Shown here piece by piece: positions 1 to 7,746 of a stretch of DNA of 64,000 nucleotides. The notes beneath the pieces were generated by a model. The model was not told the origin of the DNA. It saw only the letters and a program-made list of their open reading frames with translations, and did no database searches. Numbering within the stretch: position 1 is the stretch's first letter; each line of letters opens with the position of its first letter. This stretch comes from Streptomyces sp. NBC_00568 (lineage in GTDB: Bacteria; Actinomycetota; Actinomycetes; Streptomycetales; Streptomycetaceae). The DNA is taken from positions 6,253,001-6,317,000 of the forward strand of contig NZ_JAPENW010000001.1 of NCBI RefSeq assembly GCF_026341855.1, given 5' to 3'. Both the position numbers and the translations under genes were made by a program.

Positions 1-1
1 G

Positions 2-352
2 TTCCTGGAGGCGTTGCGCACCGGGCGGTTGCAGGAGCTGGTGGAGGTCATGTCGCCCGACGTGGTCCTGATCGCCGACGGTGGCGGGCTCGCCGCCGCC
101 GCTCTCGCTCCGATCCACGGGTCCGGGCCGGTGGCGACGGTGCTCACGCGCGCGGGCCGGGCGGGAGCGACCGCGATCGAGACGACGCTCGTGTGGCTCA
201 ACGGCGCGCCCGCGGGCCGGATCGAGATCGACGGCGAACTCGCCACGGCGCTGAGTGTCGTGGTGGAGAACGGGCAGGTCACCCGGGTCTACCTGGTGAG
301 GAACCCACGGAAACTGACGAGCCTCGACAAGCCGACGGGACTCGCCAGGTAG
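2..352 (+). CDS. ECF41-family sigma factor, C-terminal part (5' end outside window)
   Basis: The reading frame is open from the first base, so the N-terminal sigma-2/sigma-4 regions lie upstream. The visible 116 residues form the SnoaL/NTF2-like extension that follows sigma-4 in SigJ/ECF41 proteins: a DGGG motif (about residues 22-25 of the visible part), a long strand region, and an ending NPRKLTSLD, close to the conserved NPxKL tail. In this family the extension regulates the sigma factor itself in place of a membrane anti-sigma. The usual COE/carboxymuconolactone-decarboxylase partner is not downstream; it could lie upstream. Family assignment is good; the target is unknown. Confidence 0.8.
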   Translation, partial: FLEALRTGRLQELVEVMSPDVVLIADGGGLAAAALAPIHGSGPVATVLTRAGRAGATAIETTLVWLNGAPAGRIEIDGELATALSVVVENGQVTRVYLVRNPRKLTSLDKPTGLAR

Positions 353-730
353 ACCGCGGCTGATCCGGGCGTAGGGAAAGGAGGGTGGCGGAGGTACGTG
401 GTGGACGGGAGCCCGGGGCGCGCCCGGCCCACCACGGAGCTCATGGTGGCGGCACCCTCGCAGCTGTACCAGGCCTGGGCCAAGGCCCGAAGCCCTTGAC
501 CACACGGCCTTGACCTTGGGGTGAGGGGCTCCGTGGCATCCGGCAGCAGAGCCCCCGCGAAAACCGTTTGGCGGACCACGGCGAGCACTGCTAACTTCCG
601 GGAGGCCGTGCGAGAGAACGAGGAGGTGGTACCCGTGAACGTATTGACATGGGTGCTCTCCTCAGGGGTCACGGTCGGGCGATAGGTCGTCCGGGAGCGC
701 CGTACATGAGCACTCCCGAAAGGCACGACC
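353..730. other. Intergenic region with one SD-led 16-codon ORF
   Basis: No normal gene is visible in this 378-bp gap. A GTG at 635 follows a strong ribosome binding site (GAGGAGG at 620-626, 8 nt spacing) and opens a 16-codon frame ending at the TAG at 683-685 (starts VNVLTWVLSSG). It could be a leader peptide or the remains of a gene start. The gap also contains a GC-rich hairpin-prone block at about 390-430. Confidence 0.35.
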
Positions 731-1468
731 ATGCAGTTCACTTCTGAGCAGCGCCTCGATGACGGTGTCCTCGAGCGCGAATTCACCCTTGGCGAGATCC
801 CCGGCATCCTGTGGACGCCCGCATCCGCATCCGCGCCGGCGCCGCTGATCCTGATCGGCCACCCTCCCCTCGGACTGCGCAAGATGTACCCCCGGCTGGC
901 GGGGCGGGCCCGGCACTACGCGGCGGAGTACGGCTGGGCCGCGGCCACCATCGAGCTCCCCGGGAGCGGTGACCGGCCCCGTTGGGCCGCCGCCGAGCAG
1001 GCCCGCGCCGACCTGCGCCGGGCGATGGAGGCCGGTGAGCCGGTGAGCGACGAGATCGTCGACGCCCTCGTCCTCCCGCTGGTCGACAAGGCGGTCCCGG
1101 AATGGCAGGCCGCCCTGGACGCGCTTCTTTCGCTGCCGGAGATCGGCGGCCCGGTCGGGTTCGAGGGGGGAGTGATCTCCATCGGCATCCGCCTCGCGGT
1201 GGTCGAGCCGCGCATCGCGGTCGCCGGCTTCTTCGCCGGGAGTTTCGTCCCCGCCGCCATCTTCGAGGAGGCCCGCCAGGTCACCCTTCCGCTGCGGGTC
1301 CTGTTGCAGTGGGACGACGAAGGGAACGACCGGCAGGCGGCCCTCGACCTGTTCGACGCCTTCGGCTCCAAAGAGAAGTCCCTGCACGCCAACCTCGGCG
1401 GGCACACCGGCGTCCCGCGGTCCGAGATGGAGGACGGGGCCCGGTTCTTCGCCCGGCACCTGAAGTGA
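731..1468 (+). CDS. Alpha/beta hydrolase (dienelactone-hydrolase-like)
   Basis: 245 residues. The order of elements fits an alpha/beta hydrolase: strand then oxyanion region LILIGHPPLG (about 37-46), a long helical stretch, a FEGGVISIGIRLA segment where a nucleophile elbow should be, and LRVLLQWDDEGND followed by LGGHTGV near the end, which supply plausible acid and histidine (final HTG). The nucleophile elbow lacks a clean GxSxG or GxCxG and reads GGVISIG, so catalysis may be altered. A small secreted-enzyme or lipase role has no support; it looks cytoplasmic. The ATG lacks a strong ribosome binding site. Substrate unknown. Confidence 0.75.
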   Translation: MQFTSEQRLDDGVLEREFTLGEIPGILWTPASASAPAPLILIGHPPLGLRKMYPRLAGRARHYAAEYGWAAATIELPGSGDRPRWAAAEQARADLRRAMEAGEPVSDEIVDALVLPLVDKAVPEWQAALDALLSLPEIGGPVGFEGGVISIGIRLAVVEPRIAVAGFFAGSFVPAAIFEEARQVTLPLRVLLQWDDEGNDRQAALDLFDAFGSKEKSLHANLGGHTGVPRSEMEDGARFFARHLK

Positions 1469-1600
1469 GGCCGGGCCGTCAGGCCGGCAGCACACGGTAA
1501 GCGGCGTCGGCCATGATGCCGTCATCGAGGACAGGCCCCGGCCCTCCTCGGTGACGGCGCCCGGCAGATGCACAGCCGCCAGACCTCGACCCGCGGTGAC

Positions 1601-2110
1601 TCAGGCCGGATGCAGCACAGCCATGGCGATCTCACGCACGCGGTCCTGCGTGATCCCGGTGCGCTGTTCGACGGCGAGCGGGTGGTCGGTGGGCTCCAGC
1701 TCGATGAAGGGGCGCTTGCCGACCGGTCGCGTGTGGGCGTTGGTCTTCAGGTCGGTGGTGCCCTCGGAATAGAGCGCGAGCTCGGTGCTGAGCCAGCCGA
1801 AGTACGGCCTCTCGGCCTCGCGGCCCTCCGTGTTCCACACCTCGAGGGCGCGGGCGAAATTCTCCTTGCTCAGAGAGACCCAGACACCCCAGGAGAAGAC
1901 GTCCTGGCTGCCGATCACAGGTATCTCGATCAGCCCCCTGATGAAGAAGTGCCGGCCCCTGATCACGCACTGGTCAGACGACAGCATGCTGTCCGGATCA
2001 CTCTCGAAGCGGGGATCCCAGACGTCAGGGGCCATGGTCGAGTAGCTCATGGGGAGCTCCGCGTGGTGGTCGCCGCAGCATGAGCACGTGAAACCGAGAT
2101 CGCTGGTCAT
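1601..2110 (-). CDS. DUF2199 domain-containing protein
   Basis: 169 residues. The N-terminus has CSCCGDHHAELP (Cys9, Cys11, Cys12, His15, His16), typical of DUF2199 and suggestive of a metal site. The central WxxxFxSDPDSMLSSDQCVIRGRHFFIRGLIEIPV block and the GWLSTELALY segment also match the family as I remember it. The start looks leaderless: TAGGCT lies 6 nt upstream of the ATG. Function is unknown; it reads as a soluble cytoplasmic protein. It is convergent with the hydrolase gene. Confidence 0.85.
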   Translation of the reverse strand: MTSDLGFTCSCCGDHHAELPMSYSTMAPDVWDPRFESDPDSMLSSDQCVIRGRHFFIRGLIEIPVIGSQDVFSWGVWVSLSKENFARALEVWNTEGREAERPYFGWLSTELALYSEGTTDLKTNAHTRPVGKRPFIELEPTDHPLAVEQRTGITQDRVREIAMAVLHPA

Positions 2111-2294
2111 GGCGCGAGCCTAGCGAGCACCCGCACAGGGGTTTGTCCGGCCCGTCCAACAGCGCCTGGTGCCGTCACCCAGGCCCGGCTCGCTGGCCCC
2201 GTTCGGTGAAACGTCGACGGGACGAACAGGCCGGTCGTCCGCAGTGGGACCGGTGCGTCTTCGCTGAGGCAGGTCGGCTGTCGCTCTCAAGGGG

Positions 2295-2323
2295 TTGTCA
2301 TCAGAACAGTCTCGATATATCGT
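2295..2323 (+). promoter_or_regulatory. padR promoter with overlapping operator
   Basis: A -35 TTGTCA (2295-2300) and -10 TATCGT (2318-2323) are 17 nt apart. The -10 overlaps a perfect 10-bp palindrome CGATATATCG (2313-2322), an AT-rich element typical of PadR sites. Autoregulation of the downstream PadR gene is the simplest reading. Confidence 0.6.
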
Positions 2324-2365
2324 TGACGCATCGCGACCGATCAACGATGGAATGGAGTGATTGCG

Positions 2366-3016
2366 ATGCGTTCCCGTGGAGAAGACTTCGGATACGAACA
2401 AGGACATGGACACCACGGTGGATCCGGCCATCGAGGTCGGGGCGGCTTCGAGGGGCGGCGGGGGGCTTTCGGGCCCTTCGGGCCGGGTGGTCCCGGCGGC
2501 GGCCCCGGCTTCGGTGGACCCGGCTTCGGCCCGGGTCCCTGGGGCGGGCGCGGCGGCCGGGGCGGACCGCGGGGGAGGGCGCGGCGCGGCGACGTACGAG
2601 CGTCGATCCTCGCCCTGCTCAAGGACCGGCCCATGCATGGTTACGAGATGATCCAGGAGATCGCCGAGCGCAGCGGCGGGGCATGGAAGCCCAGCCCGGG
2701 TTCGGTGTACCCGACCCTTCAGCTGCTCGAGGACGAGGGCCTGATCGTCAGCGAGGCCGAGGGCGGCAAGAAGCTGTTCGCCCTCACCGAGTCCGGCCGC
2801 AGCGCGGCCGAGGAGGGCCCCGACGCGCCTTGGGAAGAGGCCGGGCGAGGGGTCGACTGGGAGACGCTGCACGAGATCCGGCAGGCCGGGTTCGGCCTCA
2901 TGGAGGCCTTCGGCCAGGTCTGGAAGACCGGCAGCAAGGGTCAGCGCGACAAGGCGCTGGCGGTCATCAACGACGCCCGCAAGAAGCTGTACCTGATCCT
3001 CGCCGACGAGGACTGA
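2366..3016 (+). CDS. PadR family transcriptional regulator with glycine-rich N-terminus
   Basis: 216 residues from the ATG at 2366, which has GGAG 8 nt upstream; an in-frame GTG at 2357 overlaps that ribosome binding site and is less likely. Residues 1-70 are a low-complexity Gly/Phe/Pro/Arg/His-rich tail. The PadR winged helix spans about 72-142 (ILALLKDRPMHGYEMIQEI ... GSVYPTLQLLEDEGLI) and is followed by a helical dimerisation region. PadR proteins usually repress a neighbouring transporter or their own gene in response to a small molecule; no dedicated target lies alongside, so autoregulation through the palindrome at 2313-2322 is the visible output. A strong terminator follows. Confidence 0.92.
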   Translation: MRSRGEDFGYEQGHGHHGGSGHRGRGGFEGRRGAFGPFGPGGPGGGPGFGGPGFGPGPWGGRGGRGGPRGRARRGDVRASILALLKDRPMHGYEMIQEIAERSGGAWKPSPGSVYPTLQLLEDEGLIVSEAEGGKKLFALTESGRSAAEEGPDAPWEEAGRGVDWETLHEIRQAGFGLMEAFGQVWKTGSKGQRDKALAVINDARKKLYLILADED

Positions 3017-3037
3017 CGGCGTGCTGTGGTACCTGCC

Positions 3038-3069
3038 GGCGCCCCGTGGAAGTGTTTCCGCGGGGCGCC
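3038..3069 (+). terminator. Intrinsic terminator after padR
   Basis: Perfect 9-bp arms GGCGCCCCG (3038-3046) and CGGGGCGCC (3061-3069) enclose an inner GGAA/TTCC stem. A short T-run follows. It lies 22 bp after the padR stop. Confidence 0.8.
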
Positions 3070-3124
3070 TTTCCGCATATGGAGCGCCGAGCGCCGCTTC
3101 GGGCGACGCGCGGCCGTGCGAGGC

Positions 3125-3553
3125 TCAGGCGACCAGCCCGGCCAGTTTGCGCAGCGACTCGTCGAGGGCGGCCGTCGCCGAGTCCTTGAGCTTGCCGGCC
3201 ATCAGCGAGACGGCCGCACCCGTGAACTCCCCGTCTATGCGCACGGACGTGGCGCCGCCGTCGGGGGCGAGCGTGTAGCGCGTGGTGACGTTCACCGACA
3301 TCGGACCCTTGCCGCGGATGGCCAGCGTGCGGCCGGGCTCCAGTTCGTCGATGGTCCAGGTGACCTCGGCCGGGAAGCCCATGAGCTTCATGTTCTCCGT
3401 GAAGGTGCCGCCCACTTCGAGCTTTTCCGGGCCGCCCTTCGGGAAGTCGGTGTGCGTCGCGTTCCACTCGCCGTACGCGGACCAGTCCGTGAGCTGGGCC
3501 CAGATCTTCTCGGCGGGCGCCTCGATACGTGCTTCCGCGCTGACTTCGGCCAT
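3125..3553 (-). CDS. SRPBCC family protein (START-like lipid/ligand-binding fold)
   Basis: 142 residues. The pattern AEARIEAPAEKIWAQLTDWSAYGEWN, then GGTFTENMKLMGFPAEVTWTIDELEPGRTLAIRGKG, is characteristic of SRPBCC/polyketide-cyclase-like proteins, with a long C-terminal helix (ATAALDESLRKLAGL). It should bind a hydrophobic ligand or act as a coenzyme-Q/membrane-associated binding protein. Ribosome binding site AAGGGG lies upstream of the ATG. A palindrome at 3636-3654 in its promoter region resembles the one at 11744-11762, so the two loci may share a regulator. Confidence 0.85.
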   Translation of the reverse strand: MAEVSAEARIEAPAEKIWAQLTDWSAYGEWNATHTDFPKGGPEKLEVGGTFTENMKLMGFPAEVTWTIDELEPGRTLAIRGKGPMSVNVTTRYTLAPDGGATSVRIDGEFTGAAVSLMAGKLKDSATAALDESLRKLAGLVA

Positions 3554-3635
3554 GCGACCACCCCTTCGTGTCGGGCGCTGCGCCCGGCGCAGCTACGGTG
3601 TCGCGGAACGTAGTCGCAGGTCGTGGAACATTCAA

Positions 3636-3654
3636 TACTGATGAACCGTCAGAA
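3636..3654. promoter_or_regulatory. Palindromic operator upstream of SRPBCC gene
   Basis: CTGATG-AAC-CGTCAG (3638-3652) is an inverted repeat with one mismatch and A/T-rich flanks. It matches the perfect element TTCTGACG-TTC-CGTCAGAA at 11744-11762 apart from the one-base change. A TetR-type regulator is the likeliest reader. Confidence 0.5.
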
Positions 3655-3863
3655 ATTGTGGAGGGCCCCGGAGGACGAGCTTCGGTGCGGCATGGGTTGC
3701 CTGCGGAGCTCGGGGCAAGGCGGCGCGCGCCCTTGAGGGGGAAATCGGCGCGAAGTCATCCGCAGGGAGGAGAACCCGCACCGGGTTGCCCAACCTGCGT
3801 GGGACGTGAAGATGCTGCCCGCCGCGGATGACCCGGCTCCCCGGGACTGATGAGGTGGGGGTT

Positions 3864-4412
3864 GTGTCGTCCCGTATCCCCCGGCAGTCCGCCCGCGAGA
3901 GCGGCCGGAACCACCCCGACATCGAGGCCGGACTCAGCGCAGAGCTGGCCTCGGTGGTCTCCGGCGCGCGCAGAAGAGCGCTGCGGGACGGGGACCGGCA
4001 GATCGACACGGCCCATCTGCTGCACTCGCTGCTGGAGTCCGACCCCGAGGTGCGCGCCGTCTTCGACGGCGGGGCGCAGGTCGCCCGGCTGCTCGGCTAC
4101 CTCGTGCAGCGCAGCATCGGTTACGGACTGCGCTGGCAGAGCACCGTCGAGGACTTCGGCGCCGGGCCGGTGGTGGTCGATGCGGGCTGGTCCCCGGTGG
4201 CGGCGGGGGCCATGGAGGAGGCGTACGCGCGCGCTGTTCTGCGCGGCGACGAGCGGGCCCGCGGTCTCGACCTGCTCGCGGCACTCGTCGCCGACCGCCG
4301 GTCGCGGGCCGCCGAGGTCCTCGGGCGGGCGGGGGTCGATCTCCCGCCGCTGCTGGAGCGGATCGAGAGCGGCTGCGAGGAGCCGGTGGGCCGGGGCGAC
4401 GGGGGCCGGTGA
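3864..4412 (+). CDS. Clp N-terminal-domain protein without ATPase domain
   Basis: 182 residues from the GTG at 3864, chosen for the GGTGGGG just upstream; an in-frame ATG at 3828 has no ribosome binding site. Two Clp_N-type helical repeats are visible: ADL-type RRALRDGDRQIDTAHLLHSLLES and its counterpart AVLRGDERARGLDLLAALVAD. There is no Walker motif, so this is a stand-alone substrate- or adaptor-binding domain. It may compete with or assist ClpC-type unfoldases; that is inference from the domain only. The C-terminus is Gly/Arg-rich. Confidence 0.75.
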   Translation: MSSRIPRQSARESGRNHPDIEAGLSAELASVVSGARRRALRDGDRQIDTAHLLHSLLESDPEVRAVFDGGAQVARLLGYLVQRSIGYGLRWQSTVEDFGAGPVVVDAGWSPVAAGAMEEAYARAVLRGDERARGLDLLAALVADRRSRAAEVLGRAGVDLPPLLERIESGCEEPVGRGDGGR

Positions 4413-4608
4413 GCCCCGGCGGGCGCGGAGGCGGGCGGAGAAGCGGGCGGAGAAACGGGCGCCGAGGCGGGGGCTCGGTAGCCGGTCGCCGTTGTCCGCC
4501 GGTGCGGTCGGTGGGGTCCGGCGGGTCGTCGGTGCGACCGGGTGCCGGCGTCCAGTCGTTGAGACAGGTGTCATCGGGGGTGACGGTCATGTCGTCGCCT
4601 GTCATCAT

Positions 4609-5619
4609 GTGCCCGTGCATACGTCTCAGGGGAGTCAGGGGAACCGCGGAAGGGGCGTCGGCCTGAGCCTGGCGCTCGTGTCGGCGGTCGCCTTCGGTGG
4701 TTCGGGTGTCGCGGCCAAGCCGATGATCGAGGCCGGGCTCGACCCGCTCCACGTGGTGTGGCTGCGGGTCGCGGGCGCCGCCCTCGTCATGCTGCCGCTG
4801 GCCGTGCGGCACCGGGCGCTGGTCAAGCGGCGCCCCGCGCTGCTCGCCGGGTTCGGACTGCTAGGCGTGGCCGGAGTCCAGGCCTTCTACTTCGCCTCGA
4901 TCTCCCGCATCCCCGTCGGTGTCGCCCTGCTCGTGGAGTACCTCGCCCCCGCGCTGGTGCTCGGCTGGGTGCGCTTCGTGCAGCGCCGGCCGGTGACGCG
5001 TGCCGCGGCCCTCGGCGTCGTCCTCGCCGTCGGCGGACTCGCCTGCGTGGTGGAGGTGTGGTCGGGACTGAGCTTCGACCTCGTCGGGCTCCTGCTCGCG
5101 CTGGGCGCCGCCTGCTGCCAGGTCGGCTACTTCGTGCTGTCCGACCAGGGCAGCGACGCGGGGGACGAGGCACCCGACCCGCTGGGCGTGATCGCGTACG
5201 GGCTGCTCGTCGGCACCCTCGTGCTGACCGCGGTCGCGCGCCCCTGGACCATGGACTGGTCCGTCCTCGGCGGCAGCGCGGACATGAACGGGACCTCCGT
5301 GCTCGCCTCGCTGCTCCTCGGCTGGATCGTGCTCATCGCCACCGTCGTCGCGTACGTCACCGGGGTCCTCTCCGTGCGCAGGCTCTCCCCGCAGGTCGCG
5401 GGCGTCGTGGCCTGCCTCGAAGCGGTGATCGCCACCGTCCTGGCCTGGGTCATGCTGGGCGAGCACCTCTCGGCGCCGCAGATCGTCGGCGGCGCGGTGG
5501 TCCTGCTCGGCGCGTTCATCGCGCAGTCGTCGGCCCCGGCGAAGCCCTCGCAGGAGCCGGTCGCGAGTGGGCCGGGCGACGCCGAAAGGGAGTTGGCGGC
5601 CCGCGGAACGGCCGTCTAA
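4609..5619 (+). CDS. EamA/DMT family transporter
   Basis: About 336 residues and ten predicted membrane segments in two five-helix EamA halves; the second half carries the typical ending LEAVIATVLAWVMLGEHLSAPQIVGGAVVLLG. The charged N-terminus and the C-terminal tail (from about SSAPAKPS) are cytoplasmic. Start is uncertain: GTG 4609 and GTG 4615 are both possible and neither has a clear ribosome binding site. DMT exporters of this type move amino acids or other small metabolites out of the cell. A second EamA gene follows after 204 bp in the same direction. Confidence 0.88.
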   Translation: MPVHTSQGSQGNRGRGVGLSLALVSAVAFGGSGVAAKPMIEAGLDPLHVVWLRVAGAALVMLPLAVRHRALVKRRPALLAGFGLLGVAGVQAFYFASISRIPVGVALLVEYLAPALVLGWVRFVQRRPVTRAAALGVVLAVGGLACVVEVWSGLSFDLVGLLLALGAACCQVGYFVLSDQGSDAGDEAPDPLGVIAYGLLVGTLVLTAVARPWTMDWSVLGGSADMNGTSVLASLLLGWIVLIATVVAYVTGVLSVRRLSPQVAGVVACLEAVIATVLAWVMLGEHLSAPQIVGGAVVLLGAFIAQSSAPAKPSQEPVASGPGDAERELAARGTAV

Positions 5620-5629
5620 GGTGCTGATC

Positions 5630-5668
5630 ATGCCGACGACGCTCGTTCTTCCGCCTCCGGCCGCCTGA
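5630..5668 (+). CDS. Candidate 12-residue leader peptide (MPTTLVLPPPAA)
   Basis: An ATG at 5630 has AAGG 8 nt upstream and encodes 12 residues with three consecutive prolines before the stop. It lies 11 bp after one EamA gene and 156 bp before another. A GC-rich hairpin (CCCGGC...GCCGGG, about 5692-5708) follows the stop. Ribosome stalling at the proline run could govern folding ahead of the downstream EamA gene. It is too short to rest on composition alone. Confidence 0.35.
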   Translation: MPTTLVLPPPAA

Positions 5669-5823
5669 GGCGGGCACACCGGAATCCCGGCCCGGCCCCG
5701 TGCCGGGCGGAACGGCGCTGCCCGCAGAAGAAGTCCGAGGACCTTTCCGTACGCCCCCGCCGTCATGGCACGGGCTGCGACGTGGTCCCTTCCTGACCTT
5801 CTGCGGATCTGCGGAGAGAACAC

Positions 5824-6795
5824 GTGTCGAACCATGCTGTCGGCCTGCCCGTCGGGCGAGGCCTGCTCTATCTGATCGTCGCCGGTGCCGCCTGGGGCAC
5901 CGCGGGCGCCGCCGCGTCGCTGGTCTACCGGGCCAGTGACATGGGGCCGATCGCCCTTTCCTTCTGGCGCTGTGCGGGCGGACTCGCCCTGCTGCTCGCC
6001 GTACGCCTGCGCCCGGGCCGGACCGCCGACCGCTCCGCCGTGCGGGAGCCGCTCCGCCGCAAGGCGCTGCGGATCGGTCTGACCGGCCTCGGGCTGGCTG
6101 TCTTCCAGACCGCCTACTTCGCCGCCGTCGAGGCGACCGGCCTGGCGGTGGCGACCGTCGTGACGCTGGGCGCCGGGCCCGTGCTCATCGCGCTGGGCGC
6201 CCGCCTGGCCCTGGGGGAGCGGCTCGGCCGCGGCGGGAGCGTCGCCGTCGTCGGAGCGCTGACCGGGCTCGGGGTGCTGGTGCTGGGCGGCGAGGGTGCC
6301 GCGGTGCGCCCCTGGGGTGTCGCGCTCGCGGTCCTCTCCGCGGCCGGATACTCCGCGATGACGCTGCTCACCCGGTGGTGGGGGCGCGACGGTCGCTTCG
6401 ACGGGGGCGGTACGACGGTGTGGACGTTCGCCGTCACCACCGTCTGCCTGCTGCCGTTCGGGCTCGCCGAGGGGCTGGTCCCGCATGCCGCGCAACCTGC
6501 CCAGGTGCTGGCCCTGCTGGCGTACATCGCCGCCGTCCCCACGGCGCTGGCCTATGCCCTCTTCTTCGCCGGTGCCGCCGTCGTCCGCTCCGCGACCGTG
6601 TCCGTGATCATGCTCCTGGAGCCGGTCAGCGCGGCCGTGCTCGCCGTCGCTCTGCTCGGTGAGCGGCTCACCCTGCCGACGCTCGCCGGCACCCTGCTGA
6701 TGCTCGGCTCGGTCGCGGGACTCGCGGTGGCCGAGACGCGCGCCGCGGGGGCCGAACGGCGCTCGGCCCCCGAGAAGGAGGCGGCGCTCGTGTGA
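5824..6795 (+). CDS. EamA/DMT family transporter
   Basis: 323 residues, ten predicted membrane segments. The first EamA half begins LLYLIVAGAAWGTAGAAASLV, and the second ends with SVIMLLEPVSAAVLAVALLGERLTLPTLAG. The GTG start has GGAGA at good spacing. It is a paralogue of the preceding EamA gene, but divergent enough to be a separate acquisition or an old duplication. A strong hairpin sits just after the stop. Substrate unknown; export of an amino acid or drug-like compound is the general expectation. Confidence 0.9.
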   Translation: MSNHAVGLPVGRGLLYLIVAGAAWGTAGAAASLVYRASDMGPIALSFWRCAGGLALLLAVRLRPGRTADRSAVREPLRRKALRIGLTGLGLAVFQTAYFAAVEATGLAVATVVTLGAGPVLIALGARLALGERLGRGGSVAVVGALTGLGVLVLGGEGAAVRPWGVALAVLSAAGYSAMTLLTRWWGRDGRFDGGGTTVWTFAVTTVCLLPFGLAEGLVPHAAQPAQVLALLAYIAAVPTALAYALFFAGAAVVRSATVSVIMLLEPVSAAVLAVALLGERLTLPTLAGTLLMLGSVAGLAVAETRAAGAERRSAPEKEAALV

Positions 6796-6799
6796 GGAC

Positions 6800-6837
6800 G
6801 GACGGGCACCGGTCCGGGCGGGGGCCGGTGCCCGTCC
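6800..6837 (+). terminator. Terminator after EamA gene
   Basis: Perfect 13-bp arms starting GGACGGGCACCGG (6800-6812) pair with CCGGTGCCCGTCC (6825-6837) around a 12-nt GC-rich loop, 5 bp after the stop. It has no T-run, as is common in Streptomyces. Confidence 0.75.
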
Positions 6838-6951
6838 AGGGCGTCGGGTGCGGGCCCGGGAGGGCCGGTGTTCCTACGGGCCTCCCGGGCGCGCGCAGAG
6901 GCCGGTGCCCTCCGAGGTGCCGGCCGGGGCGCGGCCGGTGTGCTTCTGTGC

Positions 6952-6989
6952 GGGGCGGGTGCGGGACCGTGTGGGTCCGCACCCGCCCC
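6952..6989 (-). terminator. Terminator downstream of the PPOX gene
   Basis: Thirteen uninterrupted pairs (6952-6964 with 6977-6989) plus a short bulged extension and a loop around GTGTG. It lies 33 bp beyond the stop of the minus-strand gene and can serve both strands. Confidence 0.65.
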
Positions 6990-7021
6990 TCACCGGTCGA
7001 TGTCCCGGACAGCTCGCCTGG

Positions 7022-7711
7022 TCACAGGGCGGTCAGGTAGCCGGGCACTTCGATGCCCGGCGCCAGGTCGTCCGCCGGGACCGGGGCGCCGTACCCCTTC
7101 GTCAGCGGGAGCACGCCGGTCCAGTGGGGGAGGGAGAGGTCCTCGGGCTCGTCGTTCGGGCCGCCGCTGCGCAGCTTGGCGGAGACCTCGTCCAGATCCA
7201 GGCGGATCACGGCGGTGGCCGCGAGTTCCTTGGCGTTGGCGGGGCGGGAGTCGCCCGAGCGGCCGGGGACGACGTGGTCGACCAGCGCGTCCAGCGCCAC
7301 GCGCCGCTCGTCGGGGTCGGTCACCTGGTGGGCGATGCCGTGCACCACCACGGAGCGGTAGTTGATCGAGTGGTGGAAGGCCGAGCGGGCCAGTACCAGT
7401 CCGTCGACGTGGGTCACGGTGAGGCAGACGGCCAGCCCGGGATCGGCCTGGCCGGTCATCCGCAGCGGGCGCGAACCCGTCGAGCCGTGCACGTAGAGCC
7501 GCTCGCCCACCCGTGCGTACAGCGTGGGCAGGACGACCGGCGCGCCGTCGCGGACGAAGCCGAGGTGGCAGACGTACCCCTCGTCGAGTATCGCGTGCAC
7601 CAGCTCGTGGTCGTACGCGGCGCGCTCCTTGGAGCGGGTGGGGACGGTGCGGTCGGTCGGGGTGTAGGCAGCGGACTGCGTCGTCCTCGGCTGGGTGCTC
7701 GTCTCCGGCAT
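7022..7711 (-). CDS. PPOX-fold FMN-binding protein (pyridoxamine 5'-phosphate oxidase family)
   Basis: 229 residues from the ATG at 7711, which has GGAG 6 nt upstream; an ATG at 7723 abuts the operator and has no ribosome binding site. The split-barrel core begins at GYVCHLGFVRDGAPVVLPTLYARVGERLYVHGSTGSRPLR and continues with YRSVVVHGIAHQV, matching the flavin-binding pattern. It is divergent from a MocR-type regulator, with one palindrome between them, which suggests the regulator senses a vitamin B6-type compound or PLP adduct and controls this gene. Catalytic role not established. Confidence 0.85.
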   Translation of the reverse strand: MPETSTQPRTTQSAAYTPTDRTVPTRSKERAAYDHELVHAILDEGYVCHLGFVRDGAPVVLPTLYARVGERLYVHGSTGSRPLRMTGQADPGLAVCLTVTHVDGLVLARSAFHHSINYRSVVVHGIAHQVTDPDERRVALDALVDHVVPGRSGDSRPANAKELAATAVIRLDLDEVSAKLRSGGPNDEPEDLSLPHWTGVLPLTKGYGAPVPADDLAPGIEVPGYLTAL

Positions 7712-7723
7712 TGCCTTCTCCAT

Positions 7724-7739
7724 TGCACTAGTGCATAAT
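7724..7739. promoter_or_regulatory. Shared operator and -10 of the PPOX/MocR divergent pair
   Basis: A perfect 12-bp palindrome TGCACTAGTGCA (7724-7735) overlaps the -10 CATAAT (7734-7739), which lies 7 nt upstream of the MocR GTG. A similar GTGCTAG half-site recurs at 7747-7753 inside the start of the regulator gene. Confidence 0.65.
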
Positions 7740-7746
7740 CTCTTTT

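Noticed and set aside
360..530. MerR-type promoter around CTTGACCTTGGGGTGAGG
   Set aside because: Arms match poorly and no MerR gene or suitable -10 spacing is present.
289..882. Long minus-strand frame over the gap before the hydrolase gene
   Set aside because: Third-position bias and composition do not look coding, and it overlaps the opposite ends of two supported genes.
3934..4812. Minus-strand frame starting MTVTPDDTCLNDW in the gap before the EamA gene
   Set aside because: The first 30 codons look biased, but it runs antisense through the Clp_N-domain gene and is Pro/Arg-rich; no ribosome binding site.
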